Assembly (NCBI GenBank): GCA_023488305.1
Contig: JAMDEF010000173.1
Location: forward strand, 1 to 41,003
DNA length: 41,003 nucleotides
Reading direction: 5' to 3'
DNA from: Gammaproteobacteria bacterium
GTDB lineage: Bacteria > Pseudomonadota > Gammaproteobacteria > Nitrosococcales > Methylophagaceae
A model generated the notes under the pieces. The model was not told the DNA's origin, did no database searches, and saw only the letters and a list, made by a program, of their open reading frames with translations. Both the position numbers and the translations under genes were made by a program. Within the stretch, counting starts at the first letter, position 1, and each line of letters opens with the position of its first letter. This document shows, piece by piece, positions 32,473-40,760 of the stretch.

Positions 32473-35400
32473 CAGGCGGCCGGTTTAAGCAGGTTATCCA
32501 ACAAGGAATCGATCGCCAGAATGCGACTTTCAGCATCCGGCATATTATCTGTGAATCGCAGTTTATCCTGACCATCCAGTTTGAAGCGGGAAGGCTGTTT
32601 CTGAATCAACTGGATGATGGTCATCGGCTCAACCTGTGGTTCTTTATCAAACAGCAATCGGCCCCCTTGATCATAAACATCGATTTTACGGATACCGATG
32701 GTCTTGGCTTTAAGACGTAATTCATGCACGGCAAAAAGGGTTTGAACTGGTTCGGGTAACAGACCAAATCGATCAATCATTTCCACCTGCAGTTCACGCA
32801 ACGCTTCTTTATCTGCCGCTGCGGCAATACGTTTATATAACACGAGACGAGTATGCACGTCGGGTAGATAGTCTGATGGAATCAACGCCGGTACATGCAG
32901 ATCGATTTCCACGGTCTGCCGCGCCATATTATCCAGATCAGGGGTTTTGCCGGATTTCAACGCATTGACCGCGCGTTCCAGCAATTCGTTATATAAGGTA
33001 AAGCCAATTTCCTGCATCTGACCGCTTTGTTCATCACCTAACAATTCACCAGCACCACGAATTTCCATATCGTGAGTTGCCAGGGTAAAGCCAGCACCTA
33101 AATCTTCAATCGACTCAATAGCTTCCAAGCGTTTGATAGCATCGGCTGTCATGGCCTGTTGCGGTGGCGTGATCAGATAAGCATAAGCACGGTGATGTGA
33201 ACGACCGACACGACCACGGATTTGGTAAAGCTGAGCTAGACCTAATTTATCGGCTCTATCAATAAAGATAGTATTGGCGGTCGGTACGTCGATACCGGTT
33301 TCAATAATGGTGGTGCAAACCAGCACATTAAAACGCTGATGATAAAAGTCGAGCATCACCTGTTCCAGCTCACGTTCACGCATTTGGCCATGCGCCACTG
33401 CAATGCGAGCTTCCGGCATTAAGGTTTCCAGTTCACGCGCTACGCGATCAATGTCTTCGACCTTGTTATGCAAGAAGTAAACTTGTCCCCCACGTTTGAT
33501 TTCACGCAGCATACCTTCACGGATTTTGTCGGCATTCCATTGCAAGACAAAGGTTTTGATTGCTAAACGACGAGCCGGGGCGGTGGCAATAATCGATAAA
33601 TCACGAATGCCGGAAATCGACATATTCAATGTGCGTGGAATCGGCGTGGCAGTGAGGGTTAATACATCGATCTGCGAGCGATATTTTTTCAGCTGTTCTT
33701 TTTGTGTGACGCCAAAACGATGTTCTTCATCAAGCACAAACAAGCCCAGACGCTTCGGATCAATATCCTGCTGCAATAATTTATGTGTGCCGATGACGAT
33801 ATCAGCAGTGCCTTCAGTGATGGCTGCTTTCACATCATCCAGTTGTTTCTTGCTACGAAAACGTGACAAAACTTCAACTCTGATGGGCCAATCAGCAAAA
33901 CGATCTTTAAAGTTTTCGTAATGTTGCTGGGCGAGCAGGGTAGTCGGTACCAAAACCAATACCTGTTTGCCAGATTGAACCGCCAGGAATGCCGCACGCA
34001 TGGCAACTTCAGTTTTACCGAAACCAACATCGCCACAGACCAATCTGTCCATAGGCGTTTCTGATTGCATATCGGCAATCACTGCATCAATCGCGTCTTG
34101 TTGATCTGGGGTTGTTTCAAATGGGAACGCTGCCGAGAATGCTTCATATTGCTCATCAGGTGACTGCATTGGCGGTTTTTTATTGGCAGCACGTTTGGCA
34201 TAGATATCGAGTAATTCTGCAGCCACATCACGTACTTTTTCAGCAGCACGGCGGCGGGCTTTTTCCCATTGTGTAGTACCGAGTTGATGTAACGGAGCAA
34301 GTTCTGGAGCAGAACCGGAGTAGCGACTGATTAAATCCAAAGAGGCGACTGGAACATACAACTTATCACCCTTGGCATATTCCAATGTCACGTATTCAGT
34401 CGCAACATCACCGACATCGAGAGTCTGTAAACCCAGATATCGTCCTACACCGTGATCTTCATGCACTACGGCATCACCGATGGTGAGTTCGGCAAGGTTA
34501 CGGATAATGGCATCAGAGTCACGTTTTTTACGGCTGCGACGGCGACGCTGCATAACCTGTTGGCCGAATAACTGGGTTTCAGCAATGACGGCAATATTTT
34601 CACTTTGCAGCAGCAAACCTTGTTCGAGCGGAGCCACTGTGATGCATAGCGGGGCGCTTTCATTAATAAAAGCATCCCAATTGTCGACCACTTTGGGTTG
34701 TAACTGGTTTTTACGCAGCAGATCCAGCAACGTTTCACGACGACCTGCAGATTCGGCAGCGATTAAAATCCGCCCCGAAAACTTATCTATAAATTGGTGT
34801 AATGCTTCGCACGGACGATCTTGCTTGGAATTTAATGGCAACGAGGGTGGCATTACCGTGGCGTAATTACTGTTACCGGCTGAGCCATCAATTTCAAAGT
34901 TCTGGCATTGCAATCGTTGCCACTGTTTGAATTGACTGAATAATTCTTCTACCGGCACAAACACATTGATCGGCGGTAATAACGGTCTTTCTGGATCGAC
35001 ACTATGCTGACGGTAACGGATCTGGATTTCCTGCCAGAACTGTTCGGCGGCATGAACCGTATCATTGAGCTGCACTAACAGCGTGTTGTCCGGCAGATAA
35101 TCGGTAAGGCGTGCGGTCTCCTCGAAAAACAACGGCAGATAAAACTCAATACCGCCCGGCATATTGCCGGCACTGACTTCACGATAGATCAGACTGCGTT
35201 GTGGGTCGCCATCAAAATACTGCCGAAATTGTTTACGAAACAGGGCAATACTGTCGTCATTAACCGGAAACTCACGCGCCGGTAACAACTGGATCTGATC
35301 GATATTATCTATAGAGCGTTGTGTTTCAGGATCAAACGTCCGCAGCGTATCAATCTCGTCATCAAACAAATCAATACGAAACGGCTGACGGCTACCCATT

Positions 35401-36005
35401 GGGAATAAATCAATGATGGCCCCACGAACGGCAAATTCGCCATGCTCGATAACCTGGGCCACATTGCGATAACCGGATTTTTCCAGTTTCAGACGCCATT
35501 GTTCGATATCAAATTGATCGCCAACCTTCAGTTCAAGATGGTTGCCATCAAGGAATGCTCGCGGTGCAATACGTTGCATCAAGGTGGCAATCGGCACTAG
35601 TAAAATGCCACGTTTGAAGTCGGGCAAATGATGCAAGGTTTGCAAGCGTTCGGAAACAATATCCTGATGCGGAGAAAAACTGTCGTAAGGCAAGGTTTCC
35701 CAGTCTGGGAAATGCAAAATCGACAGTTCGGCATTGCCTAGATAAAAACGGATTTCCAACTCTAATCGATGGGCACCGGCCACATCATCTGTCACTACTA
35801 ATAAAGGCCCTTCATGCTGTTGCGCTGCTTTTGCCAATAACAATCCCTGTGCACTACCGTATAATTGCCCGGCACGAAGTTGATCTTTGGCTGATACTGG
35901 TAAGACAGGCTGAAGCAAATTAGCTGGCAAGAGTGATACCTTGATATATTGAAAGTGAGAAAGCGCGTTATTTTCCCATACTTGACCAAGTACAGCATCC
36001 AGCAT
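32472..36005 (-). CDS. mfd: Transcription-repair coupling factor
   Basis: DWETLPYDSFSPHQDIVSERLQTL, RNA polymerase-interaction region, helicase motifs CGDVGFGKTEVAMRAAF and DEEHRFGV. The exact start is uncertain (ATG 36005 chosen; ORF track TTG 36035; later starts possible). Confidence 0.95.
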   Translation of the reverse strand: MLDAVLGQVWENNALSHFQYIKVSLLPANLLQPVLPVSAKDQLRAGQLYGSAQGLLLAKAAQQHEGPLLVVTDDVAGAHRLELEIRFYLGNAELSILHFPDWETLPYDSFSPHQDIVSERLQTLHHLPDFKRGILLVPIATLMQRIAPRAFLDGNHLELKVGDQFDIEQWRLKLEKSGYRNVAQVIEHGEFAVRGAIIDLFPMGSRQPFRIDLFDDEIDTLRTFDPETQRSIDNIDQIQLLPAREFPVNDDSIALFRKQFRQYFDGDPQRSLIYREVSAGNMPGGIEFYLPLFFEETARLTDYLPDNTLLVQLNDTVHAAEQFWQEIQIRYRQHSVDPERPLLPPINVFVPVEELFSQFKQWQRLQCQNFEIDGSAGNSNYATVMPPSLPLNSKQDRPCEALHQFIDKFSGRILIAAESAGRRETLLDLLRKNQLQPKVVDNWDAFINESAPLCITVAPLEQGLLLQSENIAVIAETQLFGQQVMQRRRRSRKKRDSDAIIRNLAELTIGDAVVHEDHGVGRYLGLQTLDVGDVATEYVTLEYAKGDKLYVPVASLDLISRYSGSAPELAPLHQLGTTQWEKARRRAAEKVRDVAAELLDIYAKRAANKKPPMQSPDEQYEAFSAAFPFETTPDQQDAIDAVIADMQSETPMDRLVCGDVGFGKTEVAMRAAFLAVQSGKQVLVLVPTTLLAQQHYENFKDRFADWPIRVEVLSRFRSKKQLDDVKAAITEGTADIVIGTHKLLQQDIDPKRLGLFVLDEEHRFGVTQKEQLKKYRSQIDVLTLTATPIPRTLNMSISGIRDLSIIATAPARRLAIKTFVLQWNADKIREGMLREIKRGGQVYFLHNKVEDIDRVARELETLMPEARIAVAHGQMRERELEQVMLDFYHQRFNVLVCTTIIETGIDVPTANTIFIDRADKLGLAQLYQIRGRVGRSHHRAYAYLITPPQQAMTADAIKRLEAIESIEDLGAGFTLATHDMEIRGAGELLGDEQSGQMQEIGFTLYNELLERAVNALKSGKTPDLDNMARQTVEIDLHVPALIPSDYLPDVHTRLVLYKRIAAAADKEALRELQVEMIDRFGLLPEPVQTLFAVHELRLKAKTIGIRKIDVYDQGGRLLFDKEPQVEPMTIIQLIQKQPSRFKLDGQDKLRFTDNMPDAESRILAIDSLLDNLLKPAA

Positions 36006-36084
36006 TTTCAAACAAGATAATGTCCTTACAAACAATAAGTGTTAATGCTATAGTCAAAATTTTGCAACGAAGCGGAGATGAAAC

Positions 36085-36294
36085 ATGGTGAAACGTACGG
36101 AAAATGTTGTGTTATTAAAAGTTATTGGCACTGCTGAGTTATTAGCTGCCTTGGCCATGTTTTATTTTTATCACGAAAATGTTCCAGCCATAATTGGTGG
36201 GTTAATTTTGTTAGGCTTATCTGCCAACAGTTTTTACCAAGCCCACAAATGCTATCAACGTCAATATTCTCCAAGAAAAGACGATAATTCTTAA
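36085..36294 (+). CDS. Small hypothetical membrane protein (two predicted TM segments)
   Basis: 69 aa, hydrophobic stretches LLKVIGTAELLAALAMFYFY and VPAIIGGLILLGLSANSFY; start preceded by GGAGATGAAAC. Confidence 0.65.
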   Translation: MVKRTENVVLLKVIGTAELLAALAMFYFYHENVPAIIGGLILLGLSANSFYQAHKCYQRQYSPRKDDNS

Positions 36295-36306
36295 ATCACG
36301 GTTTTA

Positions 36307-38148
36307 ATGAGTCAGACTGAAAATCCCACTACCGAACCGAAATTCGACCCGGTCAGTTTTGTAAAATCACTTACCAGTCGGCCCGGTGTCTATCGCATGG
36401 TCGATGCGGAAGGCACGGTGATTTATGTCGGTAAGGCTAAAAATCTAAAAAAACGTGTCGGCAGTTATTTTCGTAGCACTGGTTTAACCAGCAAAACTCA
36501 AGTTATGGTCGCCCAAATTGTGGCGATCGAAATCACCGTTACTCACACTGAAAACGAAGCTCTGATCCTGGAAAATAACCTGATCAAAGAGCTGATGCCG
36601 CGTTACAACGTGTTATTACGTGATGATAAATCCTACCCATACTTATTAATATCTGGTGATGACTATCCACGATTGAGTGTCCATCGTGGTGCCAAACGCA
36701 AAAAGGGTAAATATTTCGGACCCTATCCAAGCGCCGGGGCAGTTCGGGAAAGTCTTAATCTGCTGCAGAAACTGTTTCCAGTGCGTCAATGTGAAGACAG
36801 TTATTATCAAAATCGCAGCAGGCCCTGTCTGCAATATCAAATCAAACGTTGTACGGCGCCGTGTGTGGGCCTCATATCTGAAGCGGATTATCAAAAAGAT
36901 GTGCAGCACACCATTATGTTTCTGGAAGGCAAAAACCAACAGGTCATGGATGAGCTGAGTAATCAGATGGATGTTGCTTCGCAGAATTTACAGTTTGAGC
37001 AGGCCGCTTCTATTCGCGACAAGATCATCAGCTTACGTCGGGTACAAGAACGACAATATGTCAGCTCAATGCAAGGCGATTCTGATGTGCTGGCGGCCAT
37101 CGTGCGAGATGGCATTGCAGTAGTTGAAGTCAGTTTTGTTCGTGGCGGTCGTAATCTCGGTAGTAAATCGTATTTCCCGAAAGGCTCATCAGATCTTACT
37201 GAATCAGAATTGCTAGCGGCCTTTATCCCGCAGTATTACCTCGGTAAAGATGTTCCGGCTGAAATACTATTGAGTCATGAAGTCGAAGATGCACAACTGT
37301 TGCAAGATGTATTGCAGACTGAGTCCGGCCACAAAGTCAGTATACGTAAACCGCAACGCGGCCATGCAACCCGCTGGTTACAAATGGCGATGACTAATGC
37401 CGAAATCAGCCTGACACAACGTATCAGTAGCCGTTCTAATTTGTTACAACGCTTTGAAATGCTCCAGGATGCTTTGGAGCTGGACGAGCTGCCCAAACGT
37501 ATTGAATGCTTTGATATCAGTCATACCCGAGGTGAACGCACGGTTGCATCCTGCGTGGTGTTTGGCCTGGAAGGGGCGATTAAAAGTGACTATCGCAAAT
37601 TCAATATAGAGGGTATTACCGGCGGTGACGATTATGCTGCCATGTATCAAGCCTTAAGCCGACGTTTTACCCGCTTGAATAACGGCGAGGGCAAACGCCC
37701 GGATTTATTGCTGATTGATGGCGGTAAAGGCCAAATCAAAGAGGCTCAGGAAGTACTCGCAGAATTAAATCTAAGTGACTTACCGATTTTAGGTATCGCC
37801 AAAGGCCCGGCTCGCAAGCCCGGCGAAGAAACAATATTTCTAGTTGGCCGTGCTGGTGAAGTCACCCTATCTGCCGATTCACCTGCATTACATTTATTGC
37901 AGCAGGTGCGTGATGAAGCACATCGCTTTGCCATTACCGGTCATCGACAACGTCGCGCTAAAGCCCGTAAAACCTCTACTTTAGAAGATATTGCCGGGCT
38001 TGGGCCCAAGCGTCGGCAGAAGATCCTGCAACAATTTGGTGGGCTTCAAGAGGTCAAACGAGCCGGGGTAGAAGACCTGCAAAGAGTGGAAGGCATCAGC
38101 GCCGCTTTGGCACAGAAAATTTATGACTTGTTTCATCCGGACAATTAA
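36307..38148 (+). CDS. uvrC: Excinuclease ABC subunit C
   Basis: SRPGVYRMVDAEGTVIYVGKAKNLKKRVGSYF GIY-YIG domain, UVR motif region, HhH C-terminus LEDIAGLGPKRRQKILQQFGGLQEVKRAGVEDLQRVEGIS. Confidence 0.98.
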   Translation: MSQTENPTTEPKFDPVSFVKSLTSRPGVYRMVDAEGTVIYVGKAKNLKKRVGSYFRSTGLTSKTQVMVAQIVAIEITVTHTENEALILENNLIKELMPRYNVLLRDDKSYPYLLISGDDYPRLSVHRGAKRKKGKYFGPYPSAGAVRESLNLLQKLFPVRQCEDSYYQNRSRPCLQYQIKRCTAPCVGLISEADYQKDVQHTIMFLEGKNQQVMDELSNQMDVASQNLQFEQAASIRDKIISLRRVQERQYVSSMQGDSDVLAAIVRDGIAVVEVSFVRGGRNLGSKSYFPKGSSDLTESELLAAFIPQYYLGKDVPAEILLSHEVEDAQLLQDVLQTESGHKVSIRKPQRGHATRWLQMAMTNAEISLTQRISSRSNLLQRFEMLQDALELDELPKRIECFDISHTRGERTVASCVVFGLEGAIKSDYRKFNIEGITGGDDYAAMYQALSRRFTRLNNGEGKRPDLLLIDGGKGQIKEAQEVLAELNLSDLPILGIAKGPARKPGEETIFLVGRAGEVTLSADSPALHLLQQVRDEAHRFAITGHRQRRAKARKTSTLEDIAGLGPKRRQKILQQFGGLQEVKRAGVEDLQRVEGISAALAQKIYDLFHPDN

Positions 38149-38200
38149 CGGCTTCATAGTGCTACCATAGGCGCTATCTATAGGTTACAACGATATTATT

Positions 38201-38758
38201 ATGCTGAATTTACCCAACCTTCTCAGTTTGCTTAGAGTCTTACTGATACCTGTTTTGGTCGCTTTGTATTTTCTACCAAGTCCAAATGCGACCATCTGGG
38301 CAACCGTGGTGTTTGTACTGGCGGGCATTACCGATTGGCTCGATGGTTATCTGGCAAGGCGAATGAATCTTACCTCACCATTCGGGGCTTTTATTGATCC
38401 AGTCGCTGATAAATTAATCGTTGTCGTCGCGTTATTGTTGATTCTCTATAAGTCTCCGGTATGGTTTATTCTGCTTCCCGTCATCGTTATCGTATTTCGT
38501 GAAATAACAATTTCCGCATTACGTGAATGGATGGCCGAAATTGGTGCCCGTCATGTGGTCCAGGTTTCTTCGCTCGGCAAGTGGAAAACCACCTTTCAAA
38601 TGATCGCCATCGGCTGCTTAATTTTCTATAAACCGCTGTTTGGATTACCTGTTTTTGAGATTGGCGTAGCCTTGTTATATGTGGCAGCTTTGCTCACATT
38701 GACCTCAATGATCACCTACCTGAAAGCAGCCTTGCCAGTGTTGATAGATAAGGGTTGA
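38201..38758 (+). CDS. pgsA: CDP-diacylglycerol--glycerol-3-phosphate 3-phosphatidyltransferase
   Basis: CDP-alcohol phosphotransferase motif DWLDGYLARRMNLTSPFGAFIDPVADK. Confidence 0.97.
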   Translation: MLNLPNLLSLLRVLLIPVLVALYFLPSPNATIWATVVFVLAGITDWLDGYLARRMNLTSPFGAFIDPVADKLIVVVALLLILYKSPVWFILLPVIVIVFREITISALREWMAEIGARHVVQVSSLGKWKTTFQMIAIGCLIFYKPLFGLPVFEIGVALLYVAALLTLTSMITYLKAALPVLIDKG

Positions 38759-38782
38759 CAGAAAATATTAAGTGCCTATAAT
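38755..38782 (+). promoter_or_regulatory. Sigma-70 type promoter for the tRNA-Gly transcript
   Basis: TTGACA (38755-38760), 16-nt spacer, TATAAT (38777-38782), then GC-rich GCACG, ending ~14 nt before the tRNA 5' end. Confidence 0.85.
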
Positions 38783-38796
38783 GCACGTCTTCCTAA

Positions 38797-38871
38797 GCGG
38801 GAATAGCTCAGTGGTAGAGCACAACCTTGCCAAGGTTGGGGTCGCGAGTTCGAATCTCGTTTCCCGCTCCA
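38797..38871 (+). tRNA. tRNA-Gly (anticodon GCC), CCA encoded
   Basis: GCGGGAA/TTCCCGC acceptor stem, CAACC-TTGCCAA-GGTTG anticodon arm, GAGTTCGAATCTC T-arm, 3' TCCA. Confidence 0.97.
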
Positions 38872-38876
38872 AGAAT

Positions 38877-38918
38877 AAAAAAAGCCGCGGTCAGTCCAAG
38901 TAACTACTGCGGCTTTTT
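38877..38918 (+). terminator. Terminator-like hairpin between tRNA-Gly and tRNA-Cys
   Basis: AAAAAGCCGCGGT (38879-38891) pairs with ACTGCGGCTTTTT (38906-38918), 13-bp stem with one G-U, followed by TAGTTTT. Confidence 0.75.
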
Positions 38919-38949
38919 AGTTTTGGATAGCTTAAGAAAGACATACCAT

Positions 38950-39023
38950 GGCTGGGTGGCAGAGTGGTCATGCAGCGGACTGCAACTCCGTGAACGCCGG
39001 TTCGATTCCGACCCCAGCCTCCA
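38950..39023 (+). tRNA. tRNA-Cys (anticodon GCA), CCA encoded
   Basis: GGCTGGG/CCCAGCC acceptor stem, CGGA-CTGCAAC-TCCG anticodon arm, CGGTTCGATTCCG T-arm, 3' TCCA. Confidence 0.97.
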
Positions 39024-39183
39024 TATTCTTGTTCCATACTGTACCATGATGATTATAAATGATTGTTTCTTAAGGAAAAATCATGTTTGGTAGTCTCATG
39101 TTGTCTCATTCTATTTCTTGACATCTCACCATTTTAGGGGCAACCTTCGGGGCAGCTTTCAGCTGTAATCAGGAGATGCCCCC

Positions 39184-40395
39184 ATGCCGTTATCTGATAT
39201 CAAAATTCGTAATGCAAAGCCGGGTATAAAGCCTGATGGTAGCCTTACGCATAAACCTTACCGTCTGAGCGATGAGAGGGGATTGTATTTGGAGGTCTCG
39301 CCAAAGGGTGGTAAATACTGGCGATTAAAATATCGTTTCGATGGAAAAGAAAAGCGTCTATCACTTGGGGTTTACCCAGATATATCTTTGAAAATTGCTC
39401 GCGATAGACGAGATGAACTTCGTTCTCAAATAGCCGTAGGAATTGATCCCTCAAATGCTCGCAAAGCAGAAAAACTCAGCAAAGCGGGTGCAGAAAGTTT
39501 TGAATTTGTTGCTAGAGAATGGCACGGTAAATTTCGAAACGGATGGTCGGATGATTATGCTGACAGAGTTCTAACTAATTTAGAAAATAATGTCTTCCCC
39601 TGGATTGGTACTCATCACATTTATGATATCACTGCATCTCAACTTCTAGCAGTATTGAGGCGAATTGAGAATCGAGGTGCATTAGACACAGCTCACAGAA
39701 CAAATCAGCAATGCGGGAAAGTTTTTAGGTATGCAGTGGCTACTGGAAGAGCTGAACGTGATCCTTCTCAAGATATTCGAGGTGCACTGCCACCTGTCAA
39801 ATCACAACATCATGCTTCACTAACTGAACCAAAAAAAATCGCAGAACTGTTAAAGGCAATTGATGGCTATTCTGGTTCTTATGTGACAGCTTGTGCGTTG
39901 AAATTAGCTCCATTGGTTTTCGTTCGGCCTAAAGAATTGAGAAGTGCTGAATGGACGGAGTTTGATTTGGAAAAAGCTGAGTGGCGTATTCCTGCTGAAA
40001 AGATGAAAATGCGATTACTGCACATTATTCCTTTATCTAAGCAGGCATTGGAGATCTTAAATGACCTTAAACCACTTACTGGTTTAGGAAAATATCTCTT
40101 TCCATCCATCCGAAGTTTATCCAGACCAATGAGTGAAAACACTATTAACGGTGCGTTGCGTCGACTGGGCTATACAAAAGAGGAAATGACTGGTCATGGA
40201 TTTAGAAGTATGGCCTCAACGATTCTCAATGAACAAAACTGGAATCGTGATGCTATCGAAAGACAGCTAGCCCATAGTGAACGAGATGGAGTTAGAGCAG
40301 CATATAACTATGCTGAATATTTACCAGAGCGTCAGCGCATGATGCAATCCTGGGCTGATTACCTTGATGAACTTAAATCTACTCAGTTGATTTGA
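39184..40395 (+). CDS. P4-type tyrosine recombinase/integrase
   Basis: N-terminal MPLSDIKIRNAKPGIKPDGSLTHKPYRLSDERGLYLEVSPKGGKYWRLKYRFDGKEKRLSLGVYP (DUF4102-like arm-binding domain); catalytic region with R..HGFRSMASTIL..H(S)ERDGVRAAYNYAEY. Confidence 0.96.
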   Translation: MPLSDIKIRNAKPGIKPDGSLTHKPYRLSDERGLYLEVSPKGGKYWRLKYRFDGKEKRLSLGVYPDISLKIARDRRDELRSQIAVGIDPSNARKAEKLSKAGAESFEFVAREWHGKFRNGWSDDYADRVLTNLENNVFPWIGTHHIYDITASQLLAVLRRIENRGALDTAHRTNQQCGKVFRYAVATGRAERDPSQDIRGALPPVKSQHHASLTEPKKIAELLKAIDGYSGSYVTACALKLAPLVFVRPKELRSAEWTEFDLEKAEWRIPAEKMKMRLLHIIPLSKQALEILNDLKPLTGLGKYLFPSIRSLSRPMSENTINGALRRLGYTKEEMTGHGFRSMASTILNEQNWNRDAIERQLAHSERDGVRAAYNYAEYLPERQRMMQSWADYLDELKSTQLI

Positions 40396-40550
40396 GTTTC
40401 ATATGTACAAATGTACAACACAAGCTATAGCTTAAAGTACACCATATCATCTAGCCGAATGCTGAAGATAAAATTTGTTCTGATCAGGTCTTCACAGCCC
40501 ACCTAGCTACCATTCATAATGGTCATATAGGTTTAATTCAAGAGTTTCGC

Positions 40551-40760
40551 ATGAGTAATGAGCTGCCGAGTATTAGGGATAATAATCCATTGCAATTAGT
40601 ACGAATTAAAGACATTGTCTCTATCACGACTTTGTCACGATCTACTATTTATAGGCTTGTCCAGAATAATCAATTTCCTGCTCCTATTAAGCTTACTCCA
40701 TACACGTCGGCGTGGCGTCACTGTGATATTGAATTATGGATTGAAAAGAGGGCTGCTTAA
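40551..40760 (+). CDS. AlpA family phage-type DNA-binding regulator
   Basis: 69 aa; LVRIKDIVSITTLSRSTIYRLVQNNQFPAPIKLTPYTSAWRHCDIELWIEKR, typical AlpA/excisionase winged-HTH. Confidence 0.92.
   Translation: MSNELPSIRDNNPLQLVRIKDIVSITTLSRSTIYRLVQNNQFPAPIKLTPYTSAWRHCDIELWIEKRAA

Noticed and set aside
33496-34866. Antisense ORFs (33496-33921, 34480-34866) opposite mfd
   Set aside because: Shadow ORFs of a highly conserved gene; no recognisable motif.
38827-39093. 88-aa ORF spanning the tRNA genes
   Set aside because: Overlaps both tRNA-Gly and tRNA-Cys and the intervening hairpin; translation of structural RNA sequence.
39118-39145. TTGACA before the integrase as a promoter
   Set aside because: A -35-like TTGACA is present at 39118-39123 but there is no convincing -10 at suitable spacing.
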